Of a stretch of DNA of 64,000 nucleotides, positions 50,224 to 59,102 are shown piece by piece. The notes under the pieces were generated by a model. It did not search any database. It was not told where the DNA came from and saw nothing but the letters and a program-made list of their open reading frames with translations. The DNA is taken from the NCBI RefSeq assembly GCF_025398735.1, contig NZ_CP104694.1, positions 5,979,465 to 6,043,464 on the forward strand, read 5' to 3'. Position 1 is the first letter of the stretch; each line of letters begins with the position of its first letter. Both the position numbers and the translations under genes were made by a program. The stretch comes from Tahibacter amnicola (GTDB taxonomy: Bacteria > Pseudomonadota > Gammaproteobacteria > Xanthomonadales > Rhodanobacteraceae).

Positions 50224-50934
50224 TCAGGCGGTTGCGACAACGGAGCGGGCGGGCGTTCCGAACAGCACGCGGCGCGCTTCGTCCGTCAGGGCATCGCTGC
50301 GGCTGGAATAGGGATCGAGGCTGCCGGCGTAAGTGCGTTGCGTGGCGGGACGGGCGCGGATGGCCTCGAACCAGCGCTGCAGGTGCGGGAAAAGCGCCAG
50401 ATCCTGCCCATGCGCCGCATGGGGCACGATCCACGGATAGCAGGCCATGTCGGCAATGCTGTACTGCCCGGCGATGAATTCACGACCCGCCAGCTGCTTG
50501 TCGAGTACGCCGTAAAGGCGCGCCGTCTCACGCTGGTAGCGCTCGATTGCATAGGGCACCTTTTCCGGCGCGTAGACGGCGAAATGCCCCATCTGCCCGG
50601 CCATCGGCCCAAGTCCGCCAACCTGCCAGAACAGCCACTTCAGCACTTCCTGGCGGCCCCGGAAATCGTCAGGAATGAATTGTCCGATCTTGTCGGCCAG
50701 GTACAGCAGCATCGCGCCCGATTCGAACAGGCTGACCGGCTCGCCACCATCCGCCGGATCGTGGTCGACCAGGGCCGGAATCCGGTTGTTCGGCGAGATG
50801 GCCAGGAACTCCGGCGCAAATTGTTCACCTTTTCCGATGTTCACCGGAACCAGCCGGTAGGCCAGCTCCGCTTCCTCCAGGAACAGGCGCAGCTTCTGTC
50901 CGTTCGGCGTCGCCCAGTAGTACAGCTCGATCAT
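50224..50934 (-). CDS. Glutathione S-transferase (YfcG/Nu-class-like)
   Basis: 236 residues. N-terminal thioredoxin-like domain starting ELYYWATPNGQKLRLFLEE, with NNRIPALVDHD and the glutathione-site LFESGAMLLYLA; an all-helical C-domain has YSIADMACYPWI. Nu-class enzymes use Thr/Asn rather than Cys or Tyr and have disulfide reductase activity. First gene of a pair with the cupin; divergent from a MocR regulator by 84 bases. Confidence 0.88.
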   Translation of the reverse strand: MIELYYWATPNGQKLRLFLEEAELAYRLVPVNIGKGEQFAPEFLAISPNNRIPALVDHDPADGGEPVSLFESGAMLLYLADKIGQFIPDDFRGRQEVLKWLFWQVGGLGPMAGQMGHFAVYAPEKVPYAIERYQRETARLYGVLDKQLAGREFIAGQYSIADMACYPWIVPHAAHGQDLALFPHLQRWFEAIRARPATQRTYAGSLDPYSSRSDALTDEARRVLFGTPARSVVATA

Positions 50935-51018
50935 GACATCGTCCCTTGTGAAAGCCGCCGGATGCTGGCGTCGACAGGCAGGATACGGTCATCATCTGGC
51001 TCCTGAAGAGCACCAGCC

Positions 51019-52479
51019 ATGGCGAATTTCATGGATCCAGTCCTGCAGCTTTCGCTTGATCTTCCGCCACCGCATTCGCGCCGACTGCTGCACAGCCTGC
51101 ATACGCAGCTGCGCTGCGCGATACTCGAAGGCCGCCTGAAAACCGGCGTGCGCCTGCCGTCCACGCGCGCGCTGGCGGCCAGCCTGGGGATTTCACGCAA
51201 CACCGCGATCGCAGCCTATGACCGGCTCTTGAGTGAGGGCTACCTGCGTACACGCCCGGCTGCCGGCGTGTTTGTCTGCCACGTGCCGGCCCGCTCGCCG
51301 CGGTCGCGCAAGGCCTCCACCGCCAGCGGCGACCGGCGCCTCCATGCCACGTGGCGCCAGCTGCCGCCACTGGATGCCCCGCACTATCAGCCGCGCCCGC
51401 GGCTGGATTTCCGCCTCGGCGAACCCGATGGGTCCGCGCTGCCGCAGGCCATCTGGCAACGCCTGTCGGCGCGCGCGCTGCGCCAGCAGATGCGCGAAGG
51501 GCTGGTGCCGCTGCAACCCCGCGGACGACCGGCGTTGCGCAACGCCATCGCCGGGCATGTGTCATTCACCCGCGCAGTGGCGTGCACCGCCGATGACGTC
51601 TTCGTGACCAGTGGCGCCCAGCAGGCGTTCTACCTGCTGGCGCGCATCCTGGTCACACCCGGGCGCAGCGTAGTGGCGATGGAAGATCCCGGCTATGCTC
51701 CCGCCCGTGCCGCCTTCCTCGCCGCCGGTGCGCGCATTGCGCCGGTTCCGGTCGATGACGAGGGGCTCATCGTCGAGCGGCTGCCGCGGCGGGTGGACGC
51801 GATCTATGTCACGCCTTCGCACCAGTTTCCCCTTGGCCAGGCGATGTCGCTCGCGCGCCGGACCGCCCTGATCGAATATGCCCGGCGCACCGGCGCCGTC
51901 ATCCTGGAGGACGACTACGACGGAGAGTTCCGCTTCGGTGACCGCCCGCTCGATGCCCTGCAGACGCTGGACGACGGCGACAGCGTTTTCTACATCGGCA
52001 CATTTTCCAAAAGCCTATTCACCTCGCTGCGACTGGGATTCATCGTCGCGCCGGCCTGGGCCCACCAGACGCTGGAAACCGCCAAACGCTTCATGGACGC
52101 CCAGTGCAACGTCCACGTCCAGGAAACCCTCGCCGCCTTTATCCGCGAGGGCCATCTGGCGCGTCACGTCCGGCGCGTGCGCGGCGTTTACCAGGAGCGG
52201 CGCAATGCCCTGCTCGAGGGACTGGGCCGGCTCGGCTGGCTGCACGCGGTGCCGGCCAGCGCCGGCCTGCACCTGTGCGCACGGCTGGATCCGACCATCG
52301 ACCGGGAACGGCTGCTGGCCCGCGCCCGCGAAAAGGAAGTCGGGCTGTATGCCGGCGACAGCTACTTCATCAAACGCCCCGTACTGCCGTCGCTGCTTTT
52401 CGGCTATGGCGTGATTGATCGTGCCGGCGTCGACGAAGCGATGCAGCGGCTGCGCAAGATCCAGCCACCGCGCCGCTGA
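51019..52479 (+). CDS. MocR/PdxR-like regulator (GntR winged helix plus aminotransferase domain)
   Basis: 486 residues. GntR-type HTH at ~15-85 (LPSTRALAASLGISRNTAIAAYDRLLSEGYL), a linker, then a fold-type I aminotransferase domain with EDDYDGEFRF and the PLP-binding Lys in GTFSKSLFTSLRLGF. Such regulators respond to PLP, GABA or other amino compounds. It may act on the divergent GST-cupin pair. Confidence 0.9.
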   Translation: MANFMDPVLQLSLDLPPPHSRRLLHSLHTQLRCAILEGRLKTGVRLPSTRALAASLGISRNTAIAAYDRLLSEGYLRTRPAAGVFVCHVPARSPRSRKASTASGDRRLHATWRQLPPLDAPHYQPRPRLDFRLGEPDGSALPQAIWQRLSARALRQQMREGLVPLQPRGRPALRNAIAGHVSFTRAVACTADDVFVTSGAQQAFYLLARILVTPGRSVVAMEDPGYAPARAAFLAAGARIAPVPVDDEGLIVERLPRRVDAIYVTPSHQFPLGQAMSLARRTALIEYARRTGAVILEDDYDGEFRFGDRPLDALQTLDDGDSVFYIGTFSKSLFTSLRLGFIVAPAWAHQTLETAKRFMDAQCNVHVQETLAAFIREGHLARHVRRVRGVYQERRNALLEGLGRLGWLHAVPASAGLHLCARLDPTIDRERLLARAREKEVGLYAGDSYFIKRPVLPSLLFGYGVIDRAGVDEAMQRLRKIQPPRR

Positions 52480-52485
52480 CCCCGT

Positions 52486-53271
52486 TCAGGCGAACACCAC
52501 CATCGACTGCCGGCTCAGCGCCACGGCTTCACCACCGGGTGCATACAGGATGGTCGACTGGCTGGTGTAGCCGTCCCGCGCCGCCACCATGTCCGACTCC
52601 GCCTGCCAGCCTTCCAGCGGAAGGCCGTCGAGCGTATCGACCAGCAATTCCAGCATCCAGGTCAGCGAACTGCCCGGCGACGGCGATGCCAGCAGGGACA
52701 GCGCCACCGGCGGCACGAAATCGGCCAGCGCCAGCACGTGTGCCTCGGTGCTTGCGCCCTGGTCGCGCAGCGCGAGGGTGTAGGCCTGTCGCGGCTCCCG
52801 GCTGCCGCTGAAGGGAAAACCGCCCTGGCGCAGGCGCGCCTGGAAATGCTGCATGAAGCGCGGCGTCAGTCCTTCAATATAGGGAAACAGCCGCCCTTCG
52901 CCATTGACTGCCGATACCGGCGCGACGTCGCGCCGCACGCTCGAGGCACGAGCCTGGCCGAACACGCCGATCACATGAGCCAGCACTTCGCCGTCGCGCT
53001 CCAGCCGCGCTTCGACATGCGTAGCACTCTTGCCCTGCCGCAGTACTGTCGCGCTGGCTGACACGGCACCCGCCGGCACCGGCGCGATGAAGGTCATCTG
53101 CAGCGTGCGCAGCGGTACCGGATCCGGCAGGGCCCGGCGCATCGCGGCGACAGCCACCGCAGCCTGCAATCCGCCGAAGACGCTGCGGCCCTGCAGCCAG
53201 GTATCCGGCACGTCGATGGTCACGCCCGTGGCATCGCCCTGCGCTGCCGCCATCAGTTCACTCAATTGCAT
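52486..53271 (-). CDS. TesB-like double-hotdog acyl-CoA thioesterase family protein
   Basis: 261 residues in two hotdog halves; the first has GRSVFGGLQAA, where TesB-like proteins have FGGQ, and the second ends with YAPGGEAVALSRQSMVVF. Probably hydrolyses an acyl-CoA in the cytoplasm. It converges on the MocR gene with 6 bases between stops. The 239-base gap to the next gene (53272-53510) shows no feature I can name. Confidence 0.8.
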   Translation of the reverse strand: MQLSELMAAAQGDATGVTIDVPDTWLQGRSVFGGLQAAVAVAAMRRALPDPVPLRTLQMTFIAPVPAGAVSASATVLRQGKSATHVEARLERDGEVLAHVIGVFGQARASSVRRDVAPVSAVNGEGRLFPYIEGLTPRFMQHFQARLRQGGFPFSGSREPRQAYTLALRDQGASTEAHVLALADFVPPVALSLLASPSPGSSLTWMLELLVDTLDGLPLEGWQAESDMVAARDGYTSQSTILYAPGGEAVALSRQSMVVFA

Positions 53272-53510
53272 GGATGTCTTTCCCGTTCTGGAGTTCGCAG
53301 CTTAGGGCCGTGGAGTACGGCAGAACGGAGCCAGAACCGCCACTGCGGCAGGTGGCGGCGCCAGGACGTCCGAACTCGCCGTGTCGGCCCCCGAGGCGTG
53401 ATCCGCCAGCAGATGGCATAAACTGTCCGCTGTTGGTCCATCACTGGCCTATCGGGGTTCACGCATGCGGCGGAAGATAGTCACACCCTCCACCCGCAAG
53501 GACTGATGCA

Positions 53511-54074
53511 ATGAGTACCGATACCGCCCTGGTCGTCATCGATGTGCAGGAATCCTTCCGCCACCGCCCGTACTGGTCGGACGCCGACGTCCCGGCGTTT
53601 ATTGACCGCTTGCAGCGCCTCGTCGACGCCGCGAAAACCGCCGGCGTACCCATCTTGCAGGTCTTTCACGTGGATCCGGAAGGGGCGTTCTCGCTCGAAT
53701 CCGGCCACGTGCGCACGCTGGCGCCGCTGGTCATCACACCGCGGGCGGTCTTTCACAAGAGCCGCCACAGCGCGCTCGTCGGGAGCGGCCTGGGCGTGTG
53801 GCTGACCGAGCACGGCATCCGCAACCTGCTCATCACCGGCATCCGCGCCGAGCAATGCTGCGAGACCACGACACGACACGCCTCCGACAGTGGCTATGCA
53901 GTCGACTTCGTCAGCGACGCGACGCTCACCTTTGCCATGACGGACCGCACCGGACGCGAATGGTCGGCCGCCGAGATCAAGGCACGCACCGAGCTGGTGC
54001 TGGAAGGTCGCTTCGCGCGCATCATCGACGCCGACACCGCCATCGCGTCCCTGTCCCTGCGCAAGGCGGCATGA
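53511..54074 (+). CDS. Isochorismatase-family cysteine hydrolase
   Basis: 187 residues. The catalytic triad is visible: Asp11 in VVIDVQESF, Lys in FHKSRHSAL and Cys in RAEQCCETT. Members hydrolyse amides such as nicotinamide or isochorismate-type substrates; the exact one is unknown. Overlaps the GlxA-type regulator as ATGA. Confidence 0.88.
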   Translation: MSTDTALVVIDVQESFRHRPYWSDADVPAFIDRLQRLVDAAKTAGVPILQVFHVDPEGAFSLESGHVRTLAPLVITPRAVFHKSRHSALVGSGLGVWLTEHGIRNLLITGIRAEQCCETTTRHASDSGYAVDFVSDATLTFAMTDRTGREWSAAEIKARTELVLEGRFARIIDADTAIASLSLRKAA

Positions 54075-55072
54075 CGGCACCTTCACCGCGCGTCGTCACT
54101 GTGTGCGTGGTGCTGCCACCCCGCGCACTGCTGCTGGATATTGCCGGGCCTGTCGAGGTGCTGCGACAGGCCAATCGCGAACAGTCCGCGGTACGGTTCG
54201 ACGTGAGCTACGCCGGCCCGCAGGCGACGGTAATGAGCTCGATTGCACTGCCGTTGGCCGGCATCGGCCCGCTGCCGTCGCAGTTGCCCGTCGATGCCGT
54301 GATCCTGGTGACCGGAAATGTCAGTCAGCTGGGTTTTGATGCCACCAGTGACCGCGCCCAGGATCTGCGCGACGAGTCCGTGATCGTCGAATGGCTGCGC
54401 AGGAATGCGACCGGATCGCGCCGTGTGATCTGCATTTGCTCCGGAGCCTTGCTCGCCGCGCGCGCCGGGCTCATGGACGGCCGCAGCTGCACCACGCATT
54501 TCAGTTGCCAGGACCAGCTGGCCGCGCTCGCGCCGGCGTCGCGACCGCAGGCCAATCGCCTGTTCGTCGAGGACGGTCCGATCTGGAGCAGCGCCGGGGT
54601 CACCGCCGGTATTGACCTCATGCTGCACTTCGTCACGCGCGAGGCCGGGTCGGCGTGCGCGCAGGCCGTCGCGCGGGAGCTGGTGGTGTATCTGCGCCGT
54701 GCTGGCGCCGATCCCCAGTTCTCACCCTGGCTCACCGGCCGCAATCACATACACCCGGTCATCCATCGCGTGCAGGACGCCATCGCCCAGGCACCGCAGC
54801 GGCGCTGGACGCTCGGCGAGCTGGCCCGCCACGGCCGCACCAGCGCACGCCATCTGTCGCGCCTGTTCAACGAACACGCCGGCATGGGACTGCCCGAGTA
54901 CATCAATCGCCTGCGTGTCGGCGTCGCCAAGGAATTGCTGGCCAATACGCGACTGGACATCGATCGCGTCGCCGAGCACAGCGGATTTGCGTCCGCCCGG
55001 CAACTGCGCCGCGCGTGGTCGCTGAGCGAGTCCGGTTCGCCGCGAAGCGCGCGGGGCAATTCGTCGCCATAG
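54071..55072 (+). CDS. GlxA-family AraC regulator (DJ-1/PfpI-like sensor plus AraC HTH)
   Basis: 333 residues from ATG 54071. The N-domain has the DJ-1-like elbow CICSGALLAARAGLMDGR and TTHFS, and the C-terminal ~100 residues are an AraC double HTH (TLGELARHGRTSARHLSRLFNEHAG). Translationally coupled to the hydrolase, suggesting it controls that gene and senses its substrate or product. Confidence 0.88.
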   Translation: MTAPSPRVVTVCVVLPPRALLLDIAGPVEVLRQANREQSAVRFDVSYAGPQATVMSSIALPLAGIGPLPSQLPVDAVILVTGNVSQLGFDATSDRAQDLRDESVIVEWLRRNATGSRRVICICSGALLAARAGLMDGRSCTTHFSCQDQLAALAPASRPQANRLFVEDGPIWSSAGVTAGIDLMLHFVTREAGSACAQAVARELVVYLRRAGADPQFSPWLTGRNHIHPVIHRVQDAIAQAPQRRWTLGELARHGRTSARHLSRLFNEHAGMGLPEYINRLRVGVAKELLANTRLDIDRVAEHSGFASARQLRRAWSLSESGSPRSARGNSSP

Positions 55073-55107
55073 CGCCCTGCTGGCGTGCAGCCGGATTGGC
55101 CGTGGCA

Positions 55108-56307
55108 CTACGGCTCGATGTGCAGCGTTGCCGGTGCGTCGCAGCGAATCCAGCCGATCGTACGCCGGTGTCCCGCGCGCAGGACGGGCGGCGGCGTCAT
55201 CCGGAGGTGGAATCGTTCCGGCGTGAACTGGTAGCCATTGACCCCGTCGCCGCCTGCACAGCGGCCGTTGATGACGACCACGCCGGGCATCACGCCATCC
55301 CGGTTGCCGTTGTTGGTCACGACGACATCGCCGGCGCCGTTGGCCACCGGATGCAACGCGACGTCCAGCCGGATGGCCAGTGGCTTCCGCTCGATCACCG
55401 CGCGCAAAGTACGCAGCGACCAGGCGCGCTGATCCGTGCGCCGGGGCAGACGGAACCACACGATTTCCCGCAGGGCCTGGACGGGTCGTCGCTGCAGCGT
55501 TTCCAGCAGCCGGGCGACCGCAACGGGGTCGGCAACCAGTTCTCTGCCCTGCGCCGTGCGTGGAAGATCCTGCTCGCCGTCGACGCGGATCGGCTTGCCG
55601 GTGTCGTCCACTTCGACGCGTACGCCATAGGCCGGCAGCGCGACATCGAAGGGGCGTGAACCGGTGCGCACAGCCCATTCGTCAATCCATTGCCGCGCCA
55701 GCTCCGCATCGAACAAGCCTTCTTCGGGGCGACGCACGGCGTGGACCTGCAGCACCGAGTAGTCAACCGCCTGCAGCACGCCATCCAGTTCCGTCGCAGT
55801 GCGCCAGGTCGGCAATGCGGTGATGCCGATCGGCATCGCCTCCGGCAGGGATGCGCGCACCGTGCGCAGCCATTGGGCATAGACCGTCAGTTGCGACGTG
55901 GCGCAGTCATGGTCGAACTCGATGCCACTGACCCGGATCCCGGCAATGCGCCATTCGGCCAGGAGCGCGCGGAGCTGGCCGGCGGCGTCTGCCGCGATGG
56001 CGAGGGGCGCCGTCCCTTCGATGCGCATGACAACAGCGACCGCCCGTTTCGACGCCGCCAAGGTGGCCAGATCTGCGCGCGATTTCACCCATCGCCCGTC
56101 GGAGCCCCACTGCAGGCCCAGAACACGGTACTGGTGAAACAGGTCCCGCGAAGGGGCAACGGCCGCGGTCGTTTCCGCATCCCATTGGCGTTGCCAGACG
56201 TAGACCGCCTGGGGCAAGGGCGGCCCTGCCATCGTCCAGTGACGCGCCAGGGCCAGCGCAGCGAGCAGGCCAGCCAACGCAAACGCGGCAAAACCAATAC
56301 GACGCAT
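55108..56307 (-). CDS. DUF3142-type secreted or membrane-tethered protein
   Basis: 399 residues with an N-terminal hydrophobic helix (~5-22), so probably periplasmic. The body looks like a TIM-barrel glycosidase-like fold: AVYVWQRQW start, the GIEFDHDCA acidic motif near residue 130, and a C-terminal beta domain (~300-399). I recognise the DUF3142 pattern, but no activity is established. Confidence 0.7.
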   Translation of the reverse strand: MRRIGFAAFALAGLLAALALARHWTMAGPPLPQAVYVWQRQWDAETTAAVAPSRDLFHQYRVLGLQWGSDGRWVKSRADLATLAASKRAVAVVMRIEGTAPLAIAADAAGQLRALLAEWRIAGIRVSGIEFDHDCATSQLTVYAQWLRTVRASLPEAMPIGITALPTWRTATELDGVLQAVDYSVLQVHAVRRPEEGLFDAELARQWIDEWAVRTGSRPFDVALPAYGVRVEVDDTGKPIRVDGEQDLPRTAQGRELVADPVAVARLLETLQRRPVQALREIVWFRLPRRTDQRAWSLRTLRAVIERKPLAIRLDVALHPVANGAGDVVVTNNGNRDGVMPGVVVINGRCAGGDGVNGYQFTPERFHLRMTPPPVLRAGHRRTIGWIRCDAPATLHIEP

Positions 56308-56639
56308 GAGGTCCCGCTGATGGAGGAAGCGGCCGGCACTCTAGCGAAGTCGGTCACCGCGGGAAATGCGCGCGGACCACGCAAAGTACGACACACTTCG
56401 TTGCAGAAATGATCAGCTACATGCAAATCGTTGCGCCTGCCAATCCTTTCCTAACATCGCTGCCCCCGGCGCGGCCTATGCTTGGCTCACCCTGACGACA
56501 AAGGCCAGGGCCAGCCATTCACGGCCCAGCTGCGGGCGCGACGGAGCACCGCCCGCCATCGTCCGGTAGAGGCCGTGGATTCCGGCACGGGCCGGCTATT
56601 CACTAACCGCAGCTTGGCATTGGTGCAAGGGCTGACCGA
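56308..56639. other. 332-base gap without a visible gene
   Basis: Between the divergent DUF3142 and ferritin-like genes. Promoters are expected here, but I find no convincing -35/-10 pair, iron box, hairpin or reading frame. Confidence 0.4.
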
Positions 56640-57398
56640 GTGAGTTTCTATCAGCGTTGTCGTGAAGCGTGGACAGGTATCTGGTCGCTGCCAGCTGGCG
56701 AGGCGACCGTCGAACTGACAGCGCCGGCGACCACCGACGGCGCGCTCGGTCGCGCGTGGCTGCGCGACGGCATTGTGGATCTTGCCAGTATCGCGGCTTT
56801 TTCCCGTTTGTCGATGCAGCTGATGCGACACGGCGCTCCCCCGCATCTGATCGAGGGCTGCCATCGCGCAGCGCTGGACGAAGTGCGCCACGCCCAGCAC
56901 TGCTTCGCACTGGCCCGCCGCCACGGCACCGGAACCATCGAGGCAGGCGTTTTTCCGGCACTCGACGGTACGCGTGTACCGCGCATCTCCAAGGCGGATC
57001 TTGCCGTTGATTCCTTTGTCGAAGGCGGACTTTGGGAATCGTTTGCCGCCACGCTGCACGCCGCCGGCGCGCGCGCGGCGGAGGAACCGGAGCTTGCCGC
57101 ACTGCTGGCCCAGATTTCCACGGCCGAACGCGCCCATGTCGAACTGGCATGGGACATCGTGGCCTGGAGTCTTTCCAGTGATACCGATTCCGTAGCACCG
57201 AAGCTTCGCGCTGCCGCGGCGAAGCTGCCGCTGGAACCCGACATAGACATGCGCCACGCCCCGGACAGCTGGCTGCGCCACGGCAGGCCGGGCGCCAGCG
57301 CGCAGCGCGAGCTGTTCACGAAAGTGCGCGAAACCGCGCGGCGCCGCGTCGAGCAGATCCTGCGCAGCCAGGGCGTCCCGGCCGAGCGGTCGGCGTAG
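56640..57398 (+). CDS. Ferritin-like domain protein
   Basis: 252 residues from GTG 56640. Helical, with DEVRHAQHCFALA near residue 80 and AERAHVELAWDIVAW near residue 165, two of the usual metal-ligand helices. Where relatives I recall have EHASIAAF the sequence reads DLASIAAF, so one ligand helix may be changed. Function in iron or oxidative chemistry is possible, not shown. Converges on a hypothetical gene. Confidence 0.7.
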   Translation: MSFYQRCREAWTGIWSLPAGEATVELTAPATTDGALGRAWLRDGIVDLASIAAFSRLSMQLMRHGAPPHLIEGCHRAALDEVRHAQHCFALARRHGTGTIEAGVFPALDGTRVPRISKADLAVDSFVEGGLWESFAATLHAAGARAAEEPELAALLAQISTAERAHVELAWDIVAWSLSSDTDSVAPKLRAAAAKLPLEPDIDMRHAPDSWLRHGRPGASAQRELFTKVRETARRRVEQILRSQGVPAERSA

Positions 57399-57454
57399 CA
57401 CCCGCCCGGAAGCGCCGCGCCCGGCGCACTCGGCCACGTCATAGCGCGTGACAG

Positions 57455-57952
57455 CTATTGCCACGGCCGCGCACCGGTTGCCGCTTCCAGGTACTTGGTC
57501 GCCGTTTCAATATTCAGCTCCACTGTCGATACACCCGCGCTCGGGCGAAAGGGCACCGGCGCCCCCAGGCCGGTCAGCCCGAACAGCAGCTGCGACACCG
57601 CCCTGTGGTGGACCAGCAGTTCGCGCAGGTGCTCGCCCAACCACGCAGTCAACAGTGGCACAAGCCGCGGATCGGCCAGGCGGGTGAGCGCGTAGACCAC
57701 CGTAGGCACCTGCGCTGTCGTGCACAGGCCGCATTCCACGAGGCGGACCATGGCGCAGCGCACGTCGTTGAGCGTATCTTCCGTGATGGTTTCACAGGCC
57801 ATCGCCTCGCCGAGGCCGAAGATCTCCGCCAACTCCAGCGACCCTCGCCGCGCGTGCTCGATGTAGGCCACGGCAAGGCGCAAGGCCTGGTCACTCACCG
57901 GCCCCTCGCCCGCCAGTGATGCCATCAGTTCGTCGTAGATCACGGAAGGCAT
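57455..57952 (-). CDS. Hypothetical helical protein
   Basis: 165 residues, mainly alpha-helical, no signal peptide or membrane helix. Not recognised. It contains several Cys (CETIT, RCAM, ECGLC) and many Leu/Ala. Coding bias matches its neighbours. Divergent from the Ada-dioxygenase gene by 120 bases. Confidence 0.6.
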   Translation of the reverse strand: MPSVIYDELMASLAGEGPVSDQALRLAVAYIEHARRGSLELAEIFGLGEAMACETITEDTLNDVRCAMVRLVECGLCTTAQVPTVVYALTRLADPRLVPLLTAWLGEHLRELLVHHRAVSQLLFGLTGLGAPVPFRPSAGVSTVELNIETATKYLEAATGARPWQ

Positions 57953-58072
57953 GGTGGATGTCCCTGTTGCCCCTGGTACTTGCCGGAACCTAGCGATGCC
58001 TGCGCAAGTTCCGGAGTGCCGTCCGTCACTGGTCCACCTATCGTGGCGCGAAACCCGCTGGAGACTTTACCG

Positions 58073-59038
58073 ATGAGCGACACGATGATTCCGGGCGCCG
58101 CCGACGATGACCGGCGCTGGCAGGCGGTCCACTCGCGCGACGCCACGCAGGACGGCCAATTTGTCTACGCGGTCCGTACGACAGGCGTGTACTGCCGCCC
58201 ATCGTGCGCGGCACGCCCGCAGCGCGAGAACGTCCAGTATTTCGATTCGGCCGAGCTGGCACGTCAGGCCGGATTCCGCGCCTGCCTGCGCTGCCGCCCG
58301 GACGAGGACGCAACGCTAATGGTCGACACCAGCGTCTTGGCCGCACGCATCGCCGGTGCGGACTGGACGACCCTCCTGACAACCCTCAATGACGAAGGCC
58401 ACGCCCTGCTGCCCGGGCTCCTCGATGCCCGCCACTGCCACGAGCTGCGCGCCGGCTACGCAGACGCCACGCAGTTTCGCAGCCGCGTGATCATGCAGCG
58501 CCACGGTTTCGGACGCGGCGAGTACCAGTATTTCAAGTATCCGCTGCCGCCCCTTGTGCAGTACTTGCGCACCACCTTGTATCGCCCGCTGGTCGCCGTG
58601 GCCAATCATTGGAGCGCGGCCATGGGCAGCGACGTGCGCTACCCCGATGAGCACGATGCGTTCACCGCCCGCTGCCATGCGGCCGGCCAGACCCAGCCCA
58701 CCCCACTGCAACTGCGTTACGGCGTGGGCGACTACAACTGCCTGCACCAGGATCTCTACGGCGAACACGTCTTTCCACTGCAGGTCGCAGTGTTGCTGTC
58801 GCAGCCCGGCGAGGATTTCACCGGAGGCGAATTCGTCCTGACCGAGCAGCGGCCGCGCGGCCAATCACGCCCCGAAGTCGTGCCCTTGCAGCGGGGAGAC
58901 GCGGTGGTATTCGCGGTCAACCAGCGCCCGGCTTCCGGCAGCCGAGGGATCTATCGCGTAGCCTTGAGGCACGGCGTCAGCCGCGTTCGGACGGGACGCC
59001 GGCAGACACTGGGCATCCTCTTCCACGACGCTCCGTAA
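58073..59038 (+). CDS. Ada zinc-domain / Fe(II)-2-oxoglutarate dioxygenase fusion
   Basis: 321 residues from ATG 58073, with a GGAGA site. Residues ~10-80 are the Ada N-terminal domain, with four zinc Cys at 41, 45, 71 and 74, matching E. coli Ada 38/42/69/72; the first would accept a methyl group from phosphotriesters. Residues ~95-321 are a 2OG dioxygenase: Fe ligands His225-x-Asp227 and His300, and Arg309 or Arg310 for 2-oxoglutarate. The AraC HTH and Ogt domains of Ada are absent. The dioxygenase half alone resembles a family common in related bacteria. Role in alkylation repair is a reasonable inference. Confidence 0.85.
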   Translation: MSDTMIPGAADDDRRWQAVHSRDATQDGQFVYAVRTTGVYCRPSCAARPQRENVQYFDSAELARQAGFRACLRCRPDEDATLMVDTSVLAARIAGADWTTLLTTLNDEGHALLPGLLDARHCHELRAGYADATQFRSRVIMQRHGFGRGEYQYFKYPLPPLVQYLRTTLYRPLVAVANHWSAAMGSDVRYPDEHDAFTARCHAAGQTQPTPLQLRYGVGDYNCLHQDLYGEHVFPLQVAVLLSQPGEDFTGGEFVLTEQRPRGQSRPEVVPLQRGDAVVFAVNQRPASGSRGIYRVALRHGVSRVRTGRRQTLGILFHDAP

Positions 59039-59102
59039 CCGCCCCGCGCCGCTGCGTATACTTCGTTCCGACCAGACCAACTGCCGGCGGGCGGAGGGCG
59101 GC

